DNA of 7,591 nucleotides from Gammaproteobacteria bacterium (GCA_020630035.1 JAHDCB010000081.1:1-7591), one strand, 5' to 3'. Positions 1 to 6,378 are shown, counted from the stretch's first letter. The notes: generated from the letters alone by a model not told the origin. Made by a program: numbers and translations.

Positions 1-744
1 GTCGCCGATTGCCAGAAAACTGTCGGCCTGTAGCGAGGCACCTCCTATCAGACCTCCGTCGATGTCAGGTTGCGCCAGCAGACCGGCTGCGTTCTGCGGT
101 TGCATACTGCCGCCATACAGGATTGAGAATTGTTGCGCCACAGATGGGTCGTGGGCAGCGATGTGCTGGCGGATAGTGTGATGTACCGCCTGTGCTTGTT
201 CAGGCGATGCGGTGTTACCGGTGCCGATCGCCCAGACTGGCTCGTATGCGATGATACTGTTTGCAAAGGACTGGACACCGTTGTGTTGTAGCACAGCATC
301 CAGTTGAGCAGTGATAACAGCCTGGGTTTCTCCTGCTGTGCGCTGTGCGGCGGTCTCGCCTACGCACAGAACGGGTATCAGTTCCGCACGTTGTGCAGCG
401 GCATATTTTTGTGCAATCAGGGCATCGCATTCGCCATGTTGGGCACGGCGTTCTGAATGGCCGACGATCACGTAGCGGCAGCCATAGTCGCGCAGCATCT
501 CTGCGGCAATCTCGCCAGTATGGGCTCCAGGCTGATGCGGTGACACATCCTGTGCACCCCAGGTAATCTGGCTGTGAGTCAGATTTTTTTGCACGGTGGC
601 CAGATAGATCGCTGGTGCGCACACTGCATATTGCACGGCGGGCTGGGCGGGCAATTGAGCAGTCAGGTTGCTCAATAATGTACGCACACTGTTTCGTGTG
701 CCGTGCATTTTCCAGTTACCGATGATGACAGGTGTTCTGCTCAT
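1..744 (-). CDS. tpiA: Triosephosphate isomerase, C-terminal end cut by window edge
   Basis: Cytoplasmic glycolytic/gluconeogenic enzyme that interconverts dihydroxyacetone phosphate and glyceraldehyde 3-phosphate. The frame is open from an ATG at 744 to the left edge, giving 248 residues; the family is usually about 250, so only a few C-terminal residues and the stop are missing. The TIM-barrel signatures are all visible: GNWKMHG at residues 9-15 with catalytic Lys12, VGHSERR at 94-100 with electrophile His96, AYEPVWAIGTG at 166-176 with catalytic base Glu168, and the phosphate-binding loops around LYGGSM (209-214) and GGLIGGASL (230-238). The start is set by the alignment of the N-terminal strand with the family; there is no strong ribosome-binding site in front of it. 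It lies 85 bp downstream of the iron permease on the same strand. Identification is secure. Confidence 0.97.
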   Translation of the reverse strand, partial: MSRTPVIIGNWKMHGTRNSVRTLLSNLTAQLPAQPAVQYAVCAPAIYLATVQKNLTHSQITWGAQDVSPHQPGAHTGEIAAEMLRDYGCRYVIVGHSERRAQHGECDALIAQKYAAAQRAELIPVLCVGETAAQRTAGETQAVITAQLDAVLQHNGVQSFANSIIAYEPVWAIGTGNTASPEQAQAVHHTIRQHIAAHDPSVAQQFSILYGGSMQPQNAAGLLAQPDIDGGLIGGASLQADSFLAIGD

Positions 745-829
745 ATTGTGTAAGCTCAGTAAGGTTTTCAGAGGGCCTTATGCTCGCAGCATTGTACTAT
801 AAGCAAATCAGACTGGATGAACTCCTGCT
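745..829 (-). promoter_or_regulatory. Gap upstream of tpiA with a weak promoter candidate
   Basis: This 85-bp gap separates the permease stop from tpiA. Read on the minus strand it contains TATAGTACAAT at 801-791, which holds two overlapping near-matches to a -10 box (TATAGT and TACAAT). No convincing -35 box sits at the right distance. I see no hairpin followed by a T run that would end the iron transcript, so some readthrough from the Fur-controlled genes into tpiA is possible. The promoter call is tentative. Confidence 0.25.
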
Positions 830-2455
830 TCATAGCTTGTGTGTGGCTTGTTCGCGCGGATCAGAACGTGCCAGTACCAATACAGGTAACAAGCCGGTAC
901 AGACTAAAATGAGAGCAGGTAACGCAGCTCGTTCCCACTCACCCTCTGATGTCAGCTCATACAAGCGTACAGCTAGGGTGTCCCAGCCAAACGGACGTAG
1001 TAGCAGCGTTGCTGGCATTTCCTTCATCACATCTACCATCACCAGCAAGGTTGCGGTCAGCAGGCCGGGTTGTAGCATCGGCAGATACAGACGACGCACG
1101 ATTATGCCAGTATGTGCTCCCAGTGTCCGGGCGGCCTCGGACAAGCTGGGTTGTAGCTGTTGCAGGTTGGTAGCAACCGGCCCATATGCAACTGCCAGAA
1201 AGCGGATGAAATACGCAATTAACAGTGCTGCCAATGTGCCGGTCAGCAGCAATCCCGGGTCGGTACCAGTCAGTGATTGCATCAGATCAGCGATGCGCTG
1301 ATCCAACCAGGTCAGACTGAGCATCACGCCGACAGCCAGTACGGAACCTGGCAGTGCATAACCGAGTGTACTGAGTTGCACACTGATACGGATGCTGGTC
1401 CGGTTCTGATGGTGCCGGGTAAGTGCCAGTACCAGGGCGCCAGCCAGGGTCAGGCCAGCAGCGAATGCACCCAGCACCAGGGTATGGTTAGTCAGCGTCA
1501 AATAATCTGCGGTGAGCTCATGACGTAACGCCCATGCCCAGCTCAGCAGTTGTGTCATGGGCAATACAAAGGCTAATGCGAAGACACCCCAGGTGCAGCA
1601 GACAGCCAGTACACAAGGCAGGCCGCGTAACCGGATACGTTCCTGTGGTGTTTTGACTGGTTGGGTAATCCGGGCACGGCCCCGACTGTATTGTTCCAGC
1701 CATAGAATCAGCAATACCAGCAACAATAACAGTGAGGCCAGCTGTGCGGCGCTGTGCAGATCAAACAAGCCGAACCAGGCCTTGTAGATGGCTGTGGTGA
1801 ATGTGTCAAAATTGAAGACCGAGACAGTGCCGAAGTCTGCTAATGCTTCCATCAGAGCCAGACTGAGGCCTGCGATCATGGCGGGGCGAGCCAGTGGCAG
1901 GGACACGCGCCAGAAGCTTGCCCAGGTGCTTAATCCGAGACTGCGTGCTGCATCGAATGTACTGCGTCCCTGTGCCATGAAGGCAGTTCGTGTCAGCATA
2001 TATACATATGGATACAGCACCAGGGTCATCACCAGGATCACTCCGAGGGGATGGCGTGCTTCAAACGACCAGTTGTCGGGTAGGCTGAACAGCGTGCGCA
2101 GCCCTTGTTGTACCGGGCCGGAAAAATCGAACAAGCCCAGAAAAACAAACGCCAGTACATACGCCGGCAACGCAAACGGCAGCATCAACCCCCAGCTGAG
2201 CCAGCGTCTGCCGGGAAATTCGCACAGGCTGGTCAGCCAGGCAAGCGCCACACCGAGCAGACTGACCCCGATGCCAACACCGCCGATCAGCAGAATGGTG
2301 TTGCGCAGCAAGGTTGGCAACAAGGTCTGATTCAGGTGCGCCCAGGTCTCTGGGTTTAGTTCTGTCCAACTGAGGCTAATCATACCCAGTGGCGCTAGTA
2401 CCAGACCGGCGGTAAACCAGCTTGCCCAGCGCCAGAGTCGATCAGCCTGGGGCAT
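830..2455 (-). CDS. fbpB: Ferric iron ABC transporter permease, fused two-domain type
   Basis: Inner-membrane permease of an iron(III) ABC importer of the FbpB/SfuB/HitB family, 541 residues. These permeases consist of two fused membrane domains of the binding-protein-dependent transport family, which is what is seen here. The N-terminal half has hydrophobic segments at roughly 12-30, 50-75, 87-108, 136-158, 192-212 and 238-254; the C-terminal half repeats the pattern from about 280 to 530. Each half has an EAA-type cytoplasmic loop that docks the ATPase: FDAARSLG...LPLARP at 167-191 and SEAARTLG...LPMLQP at 439-463. The ATG overlaps the stop of the binding-protein gene by one base (TAATG at 2457-2453), so translation is probably coupled. 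No ATPase gene lies in the window, so the third component must be encoded elsewhere. Substrate is inferred from the family and from the neighbouring binding protein and Fur box. Confidence 0.92.
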   Translation of the reverse strand: MPQADRLWRWASWFTAGLVLAPLGMISLSWTELNPETWAHLNQTLLPTLLRNTILLIGGVGIGVSLLGVALAWLTSLCEFPGRRWLSWGLMLPFALPAYVLAFVFLGLFDFSGPVQQGLRTLFSLPDNWSFEARHPLGVILVMTLVLYPYVYMLTRTAFMAQGRSTFDAARSLGLSTWASFWRVSLPLARPAMIAGLSLALMEALADFGTVSVFNFDTFTTAIYKAWFGLFDLHSAAQLASLLLLLVLLILWLEQYSRGRARITQPVKTPQERIRLRGLPCVLAVCCTWGVFALAFVLPMTQLLSWAWALRHELTADYLTLTNHTLVLGAFAAGLTLAGALVLALTRHHQNRTSIRISVQLSTLGYALPGSVLAVGVMLSLTWLDQRIADLMQSLTGTDPGLLLTGTLAALLIAYFIRFLAVAYGPVATNLQQLQPSLSEAARTLGAHTGIIVRRLYLPMLQPGLLTATLLVMVDVMKEMPATLLLRPFGWDTLAVRLYELTSEGEWERAALPALILVCTGLLPVLVLARSDPREQATHKL

Positions 2456-3471
2456 TAACGGTATCCGACGCGATCCATCAGCCGCACAGCACGGGCCTGA
2501 AACCGACCTGCCTGGCTCAGGTTCATCGGGTCTTCACTGAAGCTACCCCAGGCCTGTACCTGTTTCGCTGCCGGGACTTCCGGGTTTACCGGATATTCCA
2601 GGTTCAGCTCTGCAAATTCACCTTGTGCTTCTTCTGACGCCAGCCATTCCAGCAAGCGCAAGGCAGCTTGCGGGTGTTTTGCATAACGCGTGACGCCACC
2701 ACCAGACACATTGACGTGTACACCGCCGCTTGCGGCATTTGGCCAGGCGAGAGCAATTGGCAGATCGGGTTGTTTACGTTGCAGGCGGCCGAAATAATAG
2801 GTGTTCACAATCGCTACATCACATTGTCCAGCGGCAACTGCTTGAATCGCCTTGGTATCGTTAGAGAAGGGAGCTGCAGCAAGGTTATTCACCCAGCCAC
2901 GCACAACGTCTTCAGTACGTGTCTCACCATAGCGTGCGATCATCATTGCGACCAACGATTGGTTGTATACCTTTTTTGAGGTGCGTAAACAGAGCCGGCC
3001 ATACCATTTGGGCTGTGCCAGATCAGCATAGGTGCTGATTTCTGCTGGCTGGACTCGCTCGGTATTGTAAATAATGGTGCGTGCACGCTTGGACAAGCCA
3101 TACCAGCGTCCATCCGGGTCACGCAACCATATAGGTACCTGCTGCTGAAGCTGTTTTGAGTCTACCGTCGCCAGTACGTCCTGTTCAGCCGCCTGCCACA
3201 GATTACCAGCGTCCACAGTCAGCAACAGGTCAGCTGGCGTACGTTTACCTTCTGCCAGCAAGCGTTGCACCAAAGCCCCGGCCTTATCTGTCAGCAAGGT
3301 CACTTTAACCCCGGTTTTCTGAGTATAGCGATCAAACAAGGGTGCTATCAGGTGGGCCTTGCGGGCAGAATATACGACGACTTCTTCTGTGGCGGCTAGC
3401 GCAGGTGCCAGGTAGCAAACGCTGAAAATGAGTGTTAAGCAGTATGGAAATAATCGTTTCAGAGAGTACAT
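2455..3471 (-). CDS. fbpA: Periplasmic ferric iron-binding protein of an ABC transporter
   Basis: Periplasmic Fe(III)-binding component of the importer, 338 residues, class II binding-protein fold of the FbpA/FutA/IdiA group. Residues 1-26 form a signal peptide: KR near the start, a hydrophobic core, and cleavage after ALA before ATEEVVVYSARK. The mature protein opens with the typical VVVYSAR strand (31-37); Tyr34 and the paired tyrosines in NTYYFGRL (223-230, Tyr225/Tyr226) are at positions where family members bind iron. RTSKKVYNQSLVA (163-175) matches the family's hinge-region motif. The ATG at 3471 is preceded by a modest AGG; it directly begins the signal peptide and is therefore preferred. 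It is the first gene of a minus-strand unit with the permease and is preceded by a strong promoter overlapped by a Fur box, so expression is expected under iron limitation. Fe(III) as ligand is a family-based inference. Confidence 0.93.
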   Translation of the reverse strand: MYSLKRLFPYCLTLIFSVCYLAPALAATEEVVVYSARKAHLIAPLFDRYTQKTGVKVTLLTDKAGALVQRLLAEGKRTPADLLLTVDAGNLWQAAEQDVLATVDSKQLQQQVPIWLRDPDGRWYGLSKRARTIIYNTERVQPAEISTYADLAQPKWYGRLCLRTSKKVYNQSLVAMMIARYGETRTEDVVRGWVNNLAAAPFSNDTKAIQAVAAGQCDVAIVNTYYFGRLQRKQPDLPIALAWPNAASGGVHVNVSGGGVTRYAKHPQAALRLLEWLASEEAQGEFAELNLEYPVNPEVPAAKQVQAWGSFSEDPMNLSQAGRFQARAVRLMDRVGYR

Positions 3472-3489
3472 AAACCTGGCCTAGTAAAT

Positions 3490-3509
3490 GAGAATGAGAA
3501 TGATTCGCA
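3490..3509 (-). promoter_or_regulatory. Fur box (iron-responsive operator) in front of fbpA
   Basis: The plus-strand sequence GAGAATGAGAATGATTCGC (3490-3508) matches 14 of 19 positions of the classical Fur box, with two hexamers of the GATAAT type in tandem. The 7-1-7 core TGAGAAT-G-ATTCGCA (3495-3509) is an almost perfect palindrome, with 6 of 7 pairs. It lies immediately after the -10 box of the fbpA promoter, over the expected transcription start, which is where Fur blocks transcription when ferrous iron is plentiful. It is centred about 170 bp upstream of the divergent bufA start codon, so an effect on bufA cannot be assumed. Confidence 0.82.
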
Positions 3510-3537
3510 ATTATATTCCGGAAACATTAAAAAGCAA
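3510..3537 (-). promoter_or_regulatory. Sigma-70 type promoter for fbpAB
   Basis: On the minus strand a perfect TATAAT (3515-3510) stands 16 bp downstream of TTGCTT (3537-3532), a partial match to TTGACA. The expected start of transcription falls near 3503, inside the Fur box. The untranslated leader would be about 30 bases. Confidence 0.7.
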
Positions 3538-3579
3538 ATAGTCAGAATGTCGTCAGCAGATAAAACTTTTGTTACATTG

Positions 3580-3623
3580 CTTTGTCGCAAAGGGCGTGTA
3601 AAAACGGGTTACACAGTTACAAT
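3580..3623 (+). promoter_or_regulatory. Two dyads and a -10 candidate upstream of bufA
   Basis: Two separate inverted repeats lie back to back: CTTTG-TCG-CAAAG at 3580-3592, and GTGTAA-N7-TTACAC with arms at 3596-3601 and 3609-3614. Right after the second dyad is TACAAT at 3618-3623, a 5 of 6 match to a -10 box. No good -35 box stands at 16-18 bp from it, which would fit a promoter that needs an activator or an alternative sigma factor. If TACAAT is used, the second dyad would be centred near -25, in the spacer between the promoter elements. This is the best candidate control region for the bufferin operon; no regulator can be named. Confidence 0.35.
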
Positions 3624-3668
3624 TCGCGAAATTTCATTTTTTTCTATGTTCTGATCAGGAGATTTATC

Positions 3669-4070
3669 ATGAACCCATCTGTAAAACCGGTTGCTATGGC
3701 TGTAGGTGCTGCTGTTGCAGGCTCCTTAATGTTAACGCAGGCTGCGTCTGCCGCTGGTAACCCATTCAGCATGACTGAGCTACAAGGTGGCTACATGACG
3801 TCAGTTTTTTCTTCCTCACCAGATGCTGAAAAAGGTGAAGAGGGCAAATGTGGTGCCGGTAAGTGCGGTGGCGATATGGGCAAGGGCGATGAAGGCAAGT
3901 GTGGTGCCGGCAAATGTGGCAGTGATATGAGCAAGGGCGATGAAGGTAAGTGTGGAGCAGGTAAGTGCGGCGGTGATATGAGCAAAGGCGATGAAGGCAA
4001 GTGTGGCGCTGGCAAGTGTGGCGGCGATGCGAGCAAAGGCCACGAAGGTAAGTGCGGCGGCGCTAGCTGA
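3669..4070 (+). CDS. bufA: Bufferin/HvfA-type copper-binding RiPP precursor with EGKCG repeats
   Basis: Precursor peptide of 133 residues. In characterised relatives (HvfA of Haemophilus, EGKCG-type bufferins) the MNIO enzyme complex modifies the cysteines of EGKCG motifs to thiol-bearing heterocycles that bind Cu(I), and the exported product buffers copper in the periplasm. Residues 1-28 form a Sec signal peptide ending in QAASA, probably cut before AGNPF. The mature start NPFSMTELQGGYM (31-43) matches the conserved region that precedes the Cys-rich part in this family. Residues 58-125 are four exact-length 17-residue repeats, each with one EGKCG and one AGKCG, and a fifth EGKCG ends at 130, giving nine cysteines, all in GKCG. 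The ATG at 3669 is chosen because AGGAG (3657-3661) precedes it by 7 bases and the signal peptide begins there; an upstream TTG in frame at 3582 has no such support. It is the first gene of the bufABCD set. Copper binding is inferred from family knowledge. Confidence 0.92.
   Translation: MNPSVKPVAMAVGAAVAGSLMLTQAASAAGNPFSMTELQGGYMTSVFSSSPDAEKGEEGKCGAGKCGGDMGKGDEGKCGAGKCGSDMSKGDEGKCGAGKCGGDMSKGDEGKCGAGKCGGDASKGHEGKCGGAS
3840..4058 (+). repeat. 51-bp in-frame tandem repeat encoding the EGKCG/AGKCG units
   Basis: Four complete 51-bp units start at 3840, 3891, 3942 and 3993, and a partial fifth covers only the EGKCG codons from 4044. The protein unit is EGKCGAGKCGGDMSKGD. The units differ from each other mainly at third codon positions (for example GAG/GAA, GGC/GGT/GGA, TGT/TGC, AAA/AAG), while all Cys, Lys and flanking Gly residues are kept. 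The amino-acid differences are Gly/Ser at unit positions 11 and 14, Met to Ala at position 13 in unit 4, and Asp to His at position 17 in unit 4. Confidence 0.97.
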
Positions 4071-4077
4071 TCTCAGA

Positions 4078-4124
4078 GCCTTGCTCCTGCGTTGGCAGGA
4101 GCAAGGCCGTTTATTTTGATTTTG
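4078..4124 (+). terminator. Hairpin with T-rich tail between bufA and bufB, probable attenuator
   Basis: A perfect 13-bp stem (4078-4090 pairs with 4095-4107; left arm GCCTTGCTCCTGC) closes a GTTG tetraloop and begins 7 bases after the bufA stop. It is followed by the T-rich but interrupted stretch CGTTTATTTTGATTTT (4108-4123). This has the shape of an intrinsic terminator with an imperfect tail. bufB starts only 19 bases later on the same strand with no clear promoter of its own. The most likely role is therefore partial termination and/or protection of the upstream mRNA end, giving more precursor transcript than enzyme transcript. Efficiency cannot be judged from sequence. Confidence 0.75.
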
Positions 4125-4142
4125 CAGTGGATGGGAATAGTG

Positions 4143-4985
4143 ATGCCTTATCAGGTGCAGGGTGCCGGATTGGGCCTGAAGCAGGAGCTGATGGCACCGT
4201 TATTGGCGCAGCAGCCGGGACAAATCAGCTTTGTCGAGGTTGCCCCGGAAAACTGGATTCACGTGGGTGGAGCAAGAGGTAAGACCCTGGATGCGGTGAC
4301 AGAGCGTTATCCTCTGGTGTGCCACGGGCTGTCTCTGAATATTGGTGGCCCAGCACCACTGGATTGGGATTTGTTGCGCGAAATCAGGATGTTTCTGCAG
4401 CAGCGTCAGGTTCTGGTGTATACCGAGCATCTGTCATATTGTGGCGACACTGGTCAGCTGTATGATCTGATGCCAATCCCGTTTACTGAAGAAGCTGTGC
4501 ATTATGTTGCGGATCGTATCCGCCAGGTACAGGACTATCTTGGTAGACAGATCGGCATGGAAAACGTCTCGACTTATGCGCAGCTACCAGGTGACTTAAG
4601 TGAGATTGAGTTTCTGAACGCAGTGTTATCTGAGGCTGACTGTGGTTATCATCTGGACATCAACAATATCTTTGTGAATGCGTCCAATCATGGGTTTGAC
4701 CCGCTAGCCTATCTGGAGCAGATTCCGGCTGAACGTCTGTTGTATGCCCATATTGCCGGGCATGAGCAACAGGCAGATGGGTTGCGGATTGATACTCATG
4801 GCGAGGATGTCTTGCCGGATGTCTGGGAGTTACTGGCAGCGGCTTATGCCGGGTACGGGACCTTCCCAACCCTGCTGGAACGTGACTTTAATATTCCACC
4901 ACTGGATACGTTGCTGAACGAAGTTCAGCAGATTCTGCGTTTGCAACGACAGCACGCAACAGCGACGGCATCTTATGCCGCCTGA
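4143..4985 (+). CDS. bufB: MNIO (DUF692) bufferin-modifying enzyme
   Basis: Multinuclear non-heme iron oxidative enzyme of the DUF692 family (HvfB/BufB, related to MbnB and TglH), 280 residues, the usual length. In studied relatives it uses a di- or tri-iron centre and oxygen to convert precursor cysteines to heterocycles. The TIM-barrel metal-site motifs are visible in order: APENW (34-38), CHGLSLNIGG (60-69), TEHLSY (94-99), MENVSTY (139-145), HLDINNIFVN (170-179), AHIAGH (202-207), DTHGEDV (217-223) and LERDFN (245-250). The ATG at 4143 is chosen because GGATGGGAA (4129-4137) lies just upstream and QGAGLGL starts where the family starts; an in-frame ATG at 4131 would add four residues. Its end overlaps bufC by 11 bases, so the two are probably translated together, in line with the known enzyme-partner complex. 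Confidence 0.94.
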   Translation: MPYQVQGAGLGLKQELMAPLLAQQPGQISFVEVAPENWIHVGGARGKTLDAVTERYPLVCHGLSLNIGGPAPLDWDLLREIRMFLQQRQVLVYTEHLSYCGDTGQLYDLMPIPFTEEAVHYVADRIRQVQDYLGRQIGMENVSTYAQLPGDLSEIEFLNAVLSEADCGYHLDINNIFVNASNHGFDPLAYLEQIPAERLLYAHIAGHEQQADGLRIDTHGEDVLPDVWELLAAAYAGYGTFPTLLERDFNIPPLDTLLNEVQQILRLQRQHATATASYAA

Positions 4986-5745
4986 ACTACCTGTCTTTCA
5001 GCAGCATCAGTTGGCGTTGACTGTGCGAGTTCGTGACCCGGCGCAGGCCCCACTGCCGGCCGGTGTGCCGGAACGTCGCATGCAGGTTTATAGTGAACTG
5101 ATGTACAACGGTATGGAGAGCCATCTGGCAAGTAATTTTCCAGTATTACGCCACATTATTCCGGACTTGCCCTGGCAACAGTTGGTGCGGGATTTTTTGC
5201 AGCAACATGCCTGTCGTACCGGATTGTTCACTCGAATCGGTCTTGAATTTATACAATACCTGGAGCAGGAACGATCGGCACAACCGGATGACTGGCCGTT
5301 TATGCTGGAGCTGGCACATTATGAGTATGCCGAACTGGCAGTCGCCATCAATGATGCAGAAGTCACAACCGGTTATGACCCGAACGGTGACCTGCTGACA
5401 GGGTGTCCGGTAGTGGCTCCCACTGCCTGGAATTTAACCTATCGTTATCCGGTGCACCGTATCAGCCCGGATTACCTGCCGATTGAGCCTCCGGCACAAC
5501 CCACTCATCTGGTGGTTTACCGGGATCGTCTGGATCAGGTGCACTTTCTGGAGATCAATGCGGTGACGCAACATCTGATTACTACGTTGCAGTCTGACCC
5601 GCAGCTCACTGGCCGGAATCTGCTGGAAAAAATGGCGCGAACGTTACAGCCTCATGATCCGGAGCCTGTCTTGCAGGCGGGTACGACATTGTTGGCAGAC
5701 TTACGCGAGCGTAATATTCTGCTGGGTGTCATGGCATCTGGCTGA
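4975..5745 (+). CDS. bufC: DUF2063 partner protein of the bufferin-modifying MNIO
   Basis: HvfC/BufC-type protein, 256 residues, the partner subunit that in known systems binds the precursor and is needed with the MNIO for modification. The N-terminal DUF2063 domain is clear: FQQHQLALTVRVRDP (8-22), GVPERRMQVYSELMYNGM (30-47), FPVLRHIIPDLPWQQLVRDF (55-74) and WPFMLELAHYEYAEL (107-121), all typical of the helical domain. The second domain runs from about residue 145 to the end and includes LTYRYPVHRIS (154-164), HLVVYRD (178-184) and ERNILLG (245-251). The start at 4975 lies inside the last codons of bufB. Compact overlap with bufB and 25 bp to bufD place it in one operon. The role in substrate recognition is family knowledge, not visible here. 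Confidence 0.9.
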   Translation: MPPELPVFQQHQLALTVRVRDPAQAPLPAGVPERRMQVYSELMYNGMESHLASNFPVLRHIIPDLPWQQLVRDFLQQHACRTGLFTRIGLEFIQYLEQERSAQPDDWPFMLELAHYEYAELAVAINDAEVTTGYDPNGDLLTGCPVVAPTAWNLTYRYPVHRISPDYLPIEPPAQPTHLVVYRDRLDQVHFLEINAVTQHLITTLQSDPQLTGRNLLEKMARTLQPHDPEPVLQAGTTLLADLRERNILLGVMASG

Positions 5746-5770
5746 CGACCTTCATTTTTGAGGAAAAACG

Positions 5771-6340
5771 ATGCTTAAGCTATTGAATCGTTTGCAAGAT
5801 GTGCTGGGCTCGACGCGAGCACTGGATTTTCTGGCACCACTGGCGATACGCTTATACCTGGTGCCGGTATTCTGGATGGCTGGTACAAACAAGCTGGCCA
5901 GTATGGACAGTACGATTGCCTGGTTTGGCAATCCGGATTGGGGGCTTGGGCTACCGTTTCCGGCACTGATGGCTTGGGCGGCTGCACTCACTGAAGCCGG
6001 TGGTGCCATACTGCTGTTGTTCGGCCTGGCCACTCGCTGGATTTCAATACCGCTATTGATTACCATGGTCGTTGCTGCTGTGAGCGTACACTGGCAACAC
6101 GGCTGGGCCGCGATTGCTGAAACGCCTGCTGCAACAGAACGTCTGGAGCGCGCTATGGCGATTCTGCAGGAACATGGCGACTATACCTGGCTGACAGAAG
6201 CCGGAAACTTCGTGGTGTTGAATAATGGTATTGAGTTTGCTGTGACCTACGCCATTATGGCACTTGCATTGTTTTTTATCGGAGGTGGCCGTTATGTCAG
6301 TGTGGACTTCTGGCTGGCTCGCCGTTTTCGCACCAACTGA
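5771..6340 (+). CDS. bufD: DoxX family membrane protein of the bufferin operon
   Basis: Small integral inner-membrane protein of the DoxX family, 189 residues, matching the fourth gene of bufferin (bufD) and gold-induced gig (gigT) operons. Four hydrophobic segments are seen at about 22-38, 64-86, 90-108 and 154-172. The family signature RLYLVPVFWMAGTNKL (27-42) spans the first segment. A longer hydrophilic insertion at roughly 109-148 separates segments three and four. The start has a good ribosome-binding site, GAGGAA at 5760-5765, five bases before the ATG. Its exact job in bufferin maturation is not settled; a link to membrane redox chemistry is suggested by other DoxX proteins but is speculative here. 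Confidence 0.87.
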   Translation: MLKLLNRLQDVLGSTRALDFLAPLAIRLYLVPVFWMAGTNKLASMDSTIAWFGNPDWGLGLPFPALMAWAAALTEAGGAILLLFGLATRWISIPLLITMVVAAVSVHWQHGWAAIAETPAATERLERAMAILQEHGDYTWLTEAGNFVVLNNGIEFAVTYAIMALALFFIGGGRYVSVDFWLARRFRTN

Positions 6341-6378
6341 TCGCCTGATCAGCTCTTTCACCTGATCTGTGTCCCGCT

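Noticed and set aside
732..2359. Plus-strand open frames opposite the permease gene
   Set aside because: The minus-strand permease has clear membrane segments and EAA loops; the plus-strand frames show no recognisable protein features.
2061..2369. Second minus-strand frame inside the permease gene
   Set aside because: A shadow of the permease in another frame with no hydrophobic or family pattern.
3580..3614. ECF/SigF-type promoter for the bufferin operon, as I recall for a Caulobacter bufferin operon
   Set aside because: A TGTAACC element occurs only as its reverse complement (GGGTTACA at 3606-3613), pointing the wrong way, and no properly spaced CGAA partner was found.
3582..3668. Upstream in-frame extension of bufA from a TTG start
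   Set aside because: It would put 29 extra residues before an intact signal peptide, runs through the promoter region, and lacks a ribosome-binding site; the ATG at 3669 has AGGAG at the right distance.
3791..4043. Antisense open frames across the bufA repeats (Pro/His-rich and Ala/Thr-rich)
   Set aside because: They are mirror images of the 51-bp coding repeat; no start signals or family resemblance.
3840..4058. CRISPR-like array
   Set aside because: The 51-bp repeats are contiguous without spacers and stay in frame inside a secreted Cys-rich protein.
4092..4142. bufB start at the TTG at 4092
   Set aside because: This start lies in the hairpin loop region and would add residues not seen in the DUF692 family; 4143 fits both the family start and a nearby GGATGGGAA.
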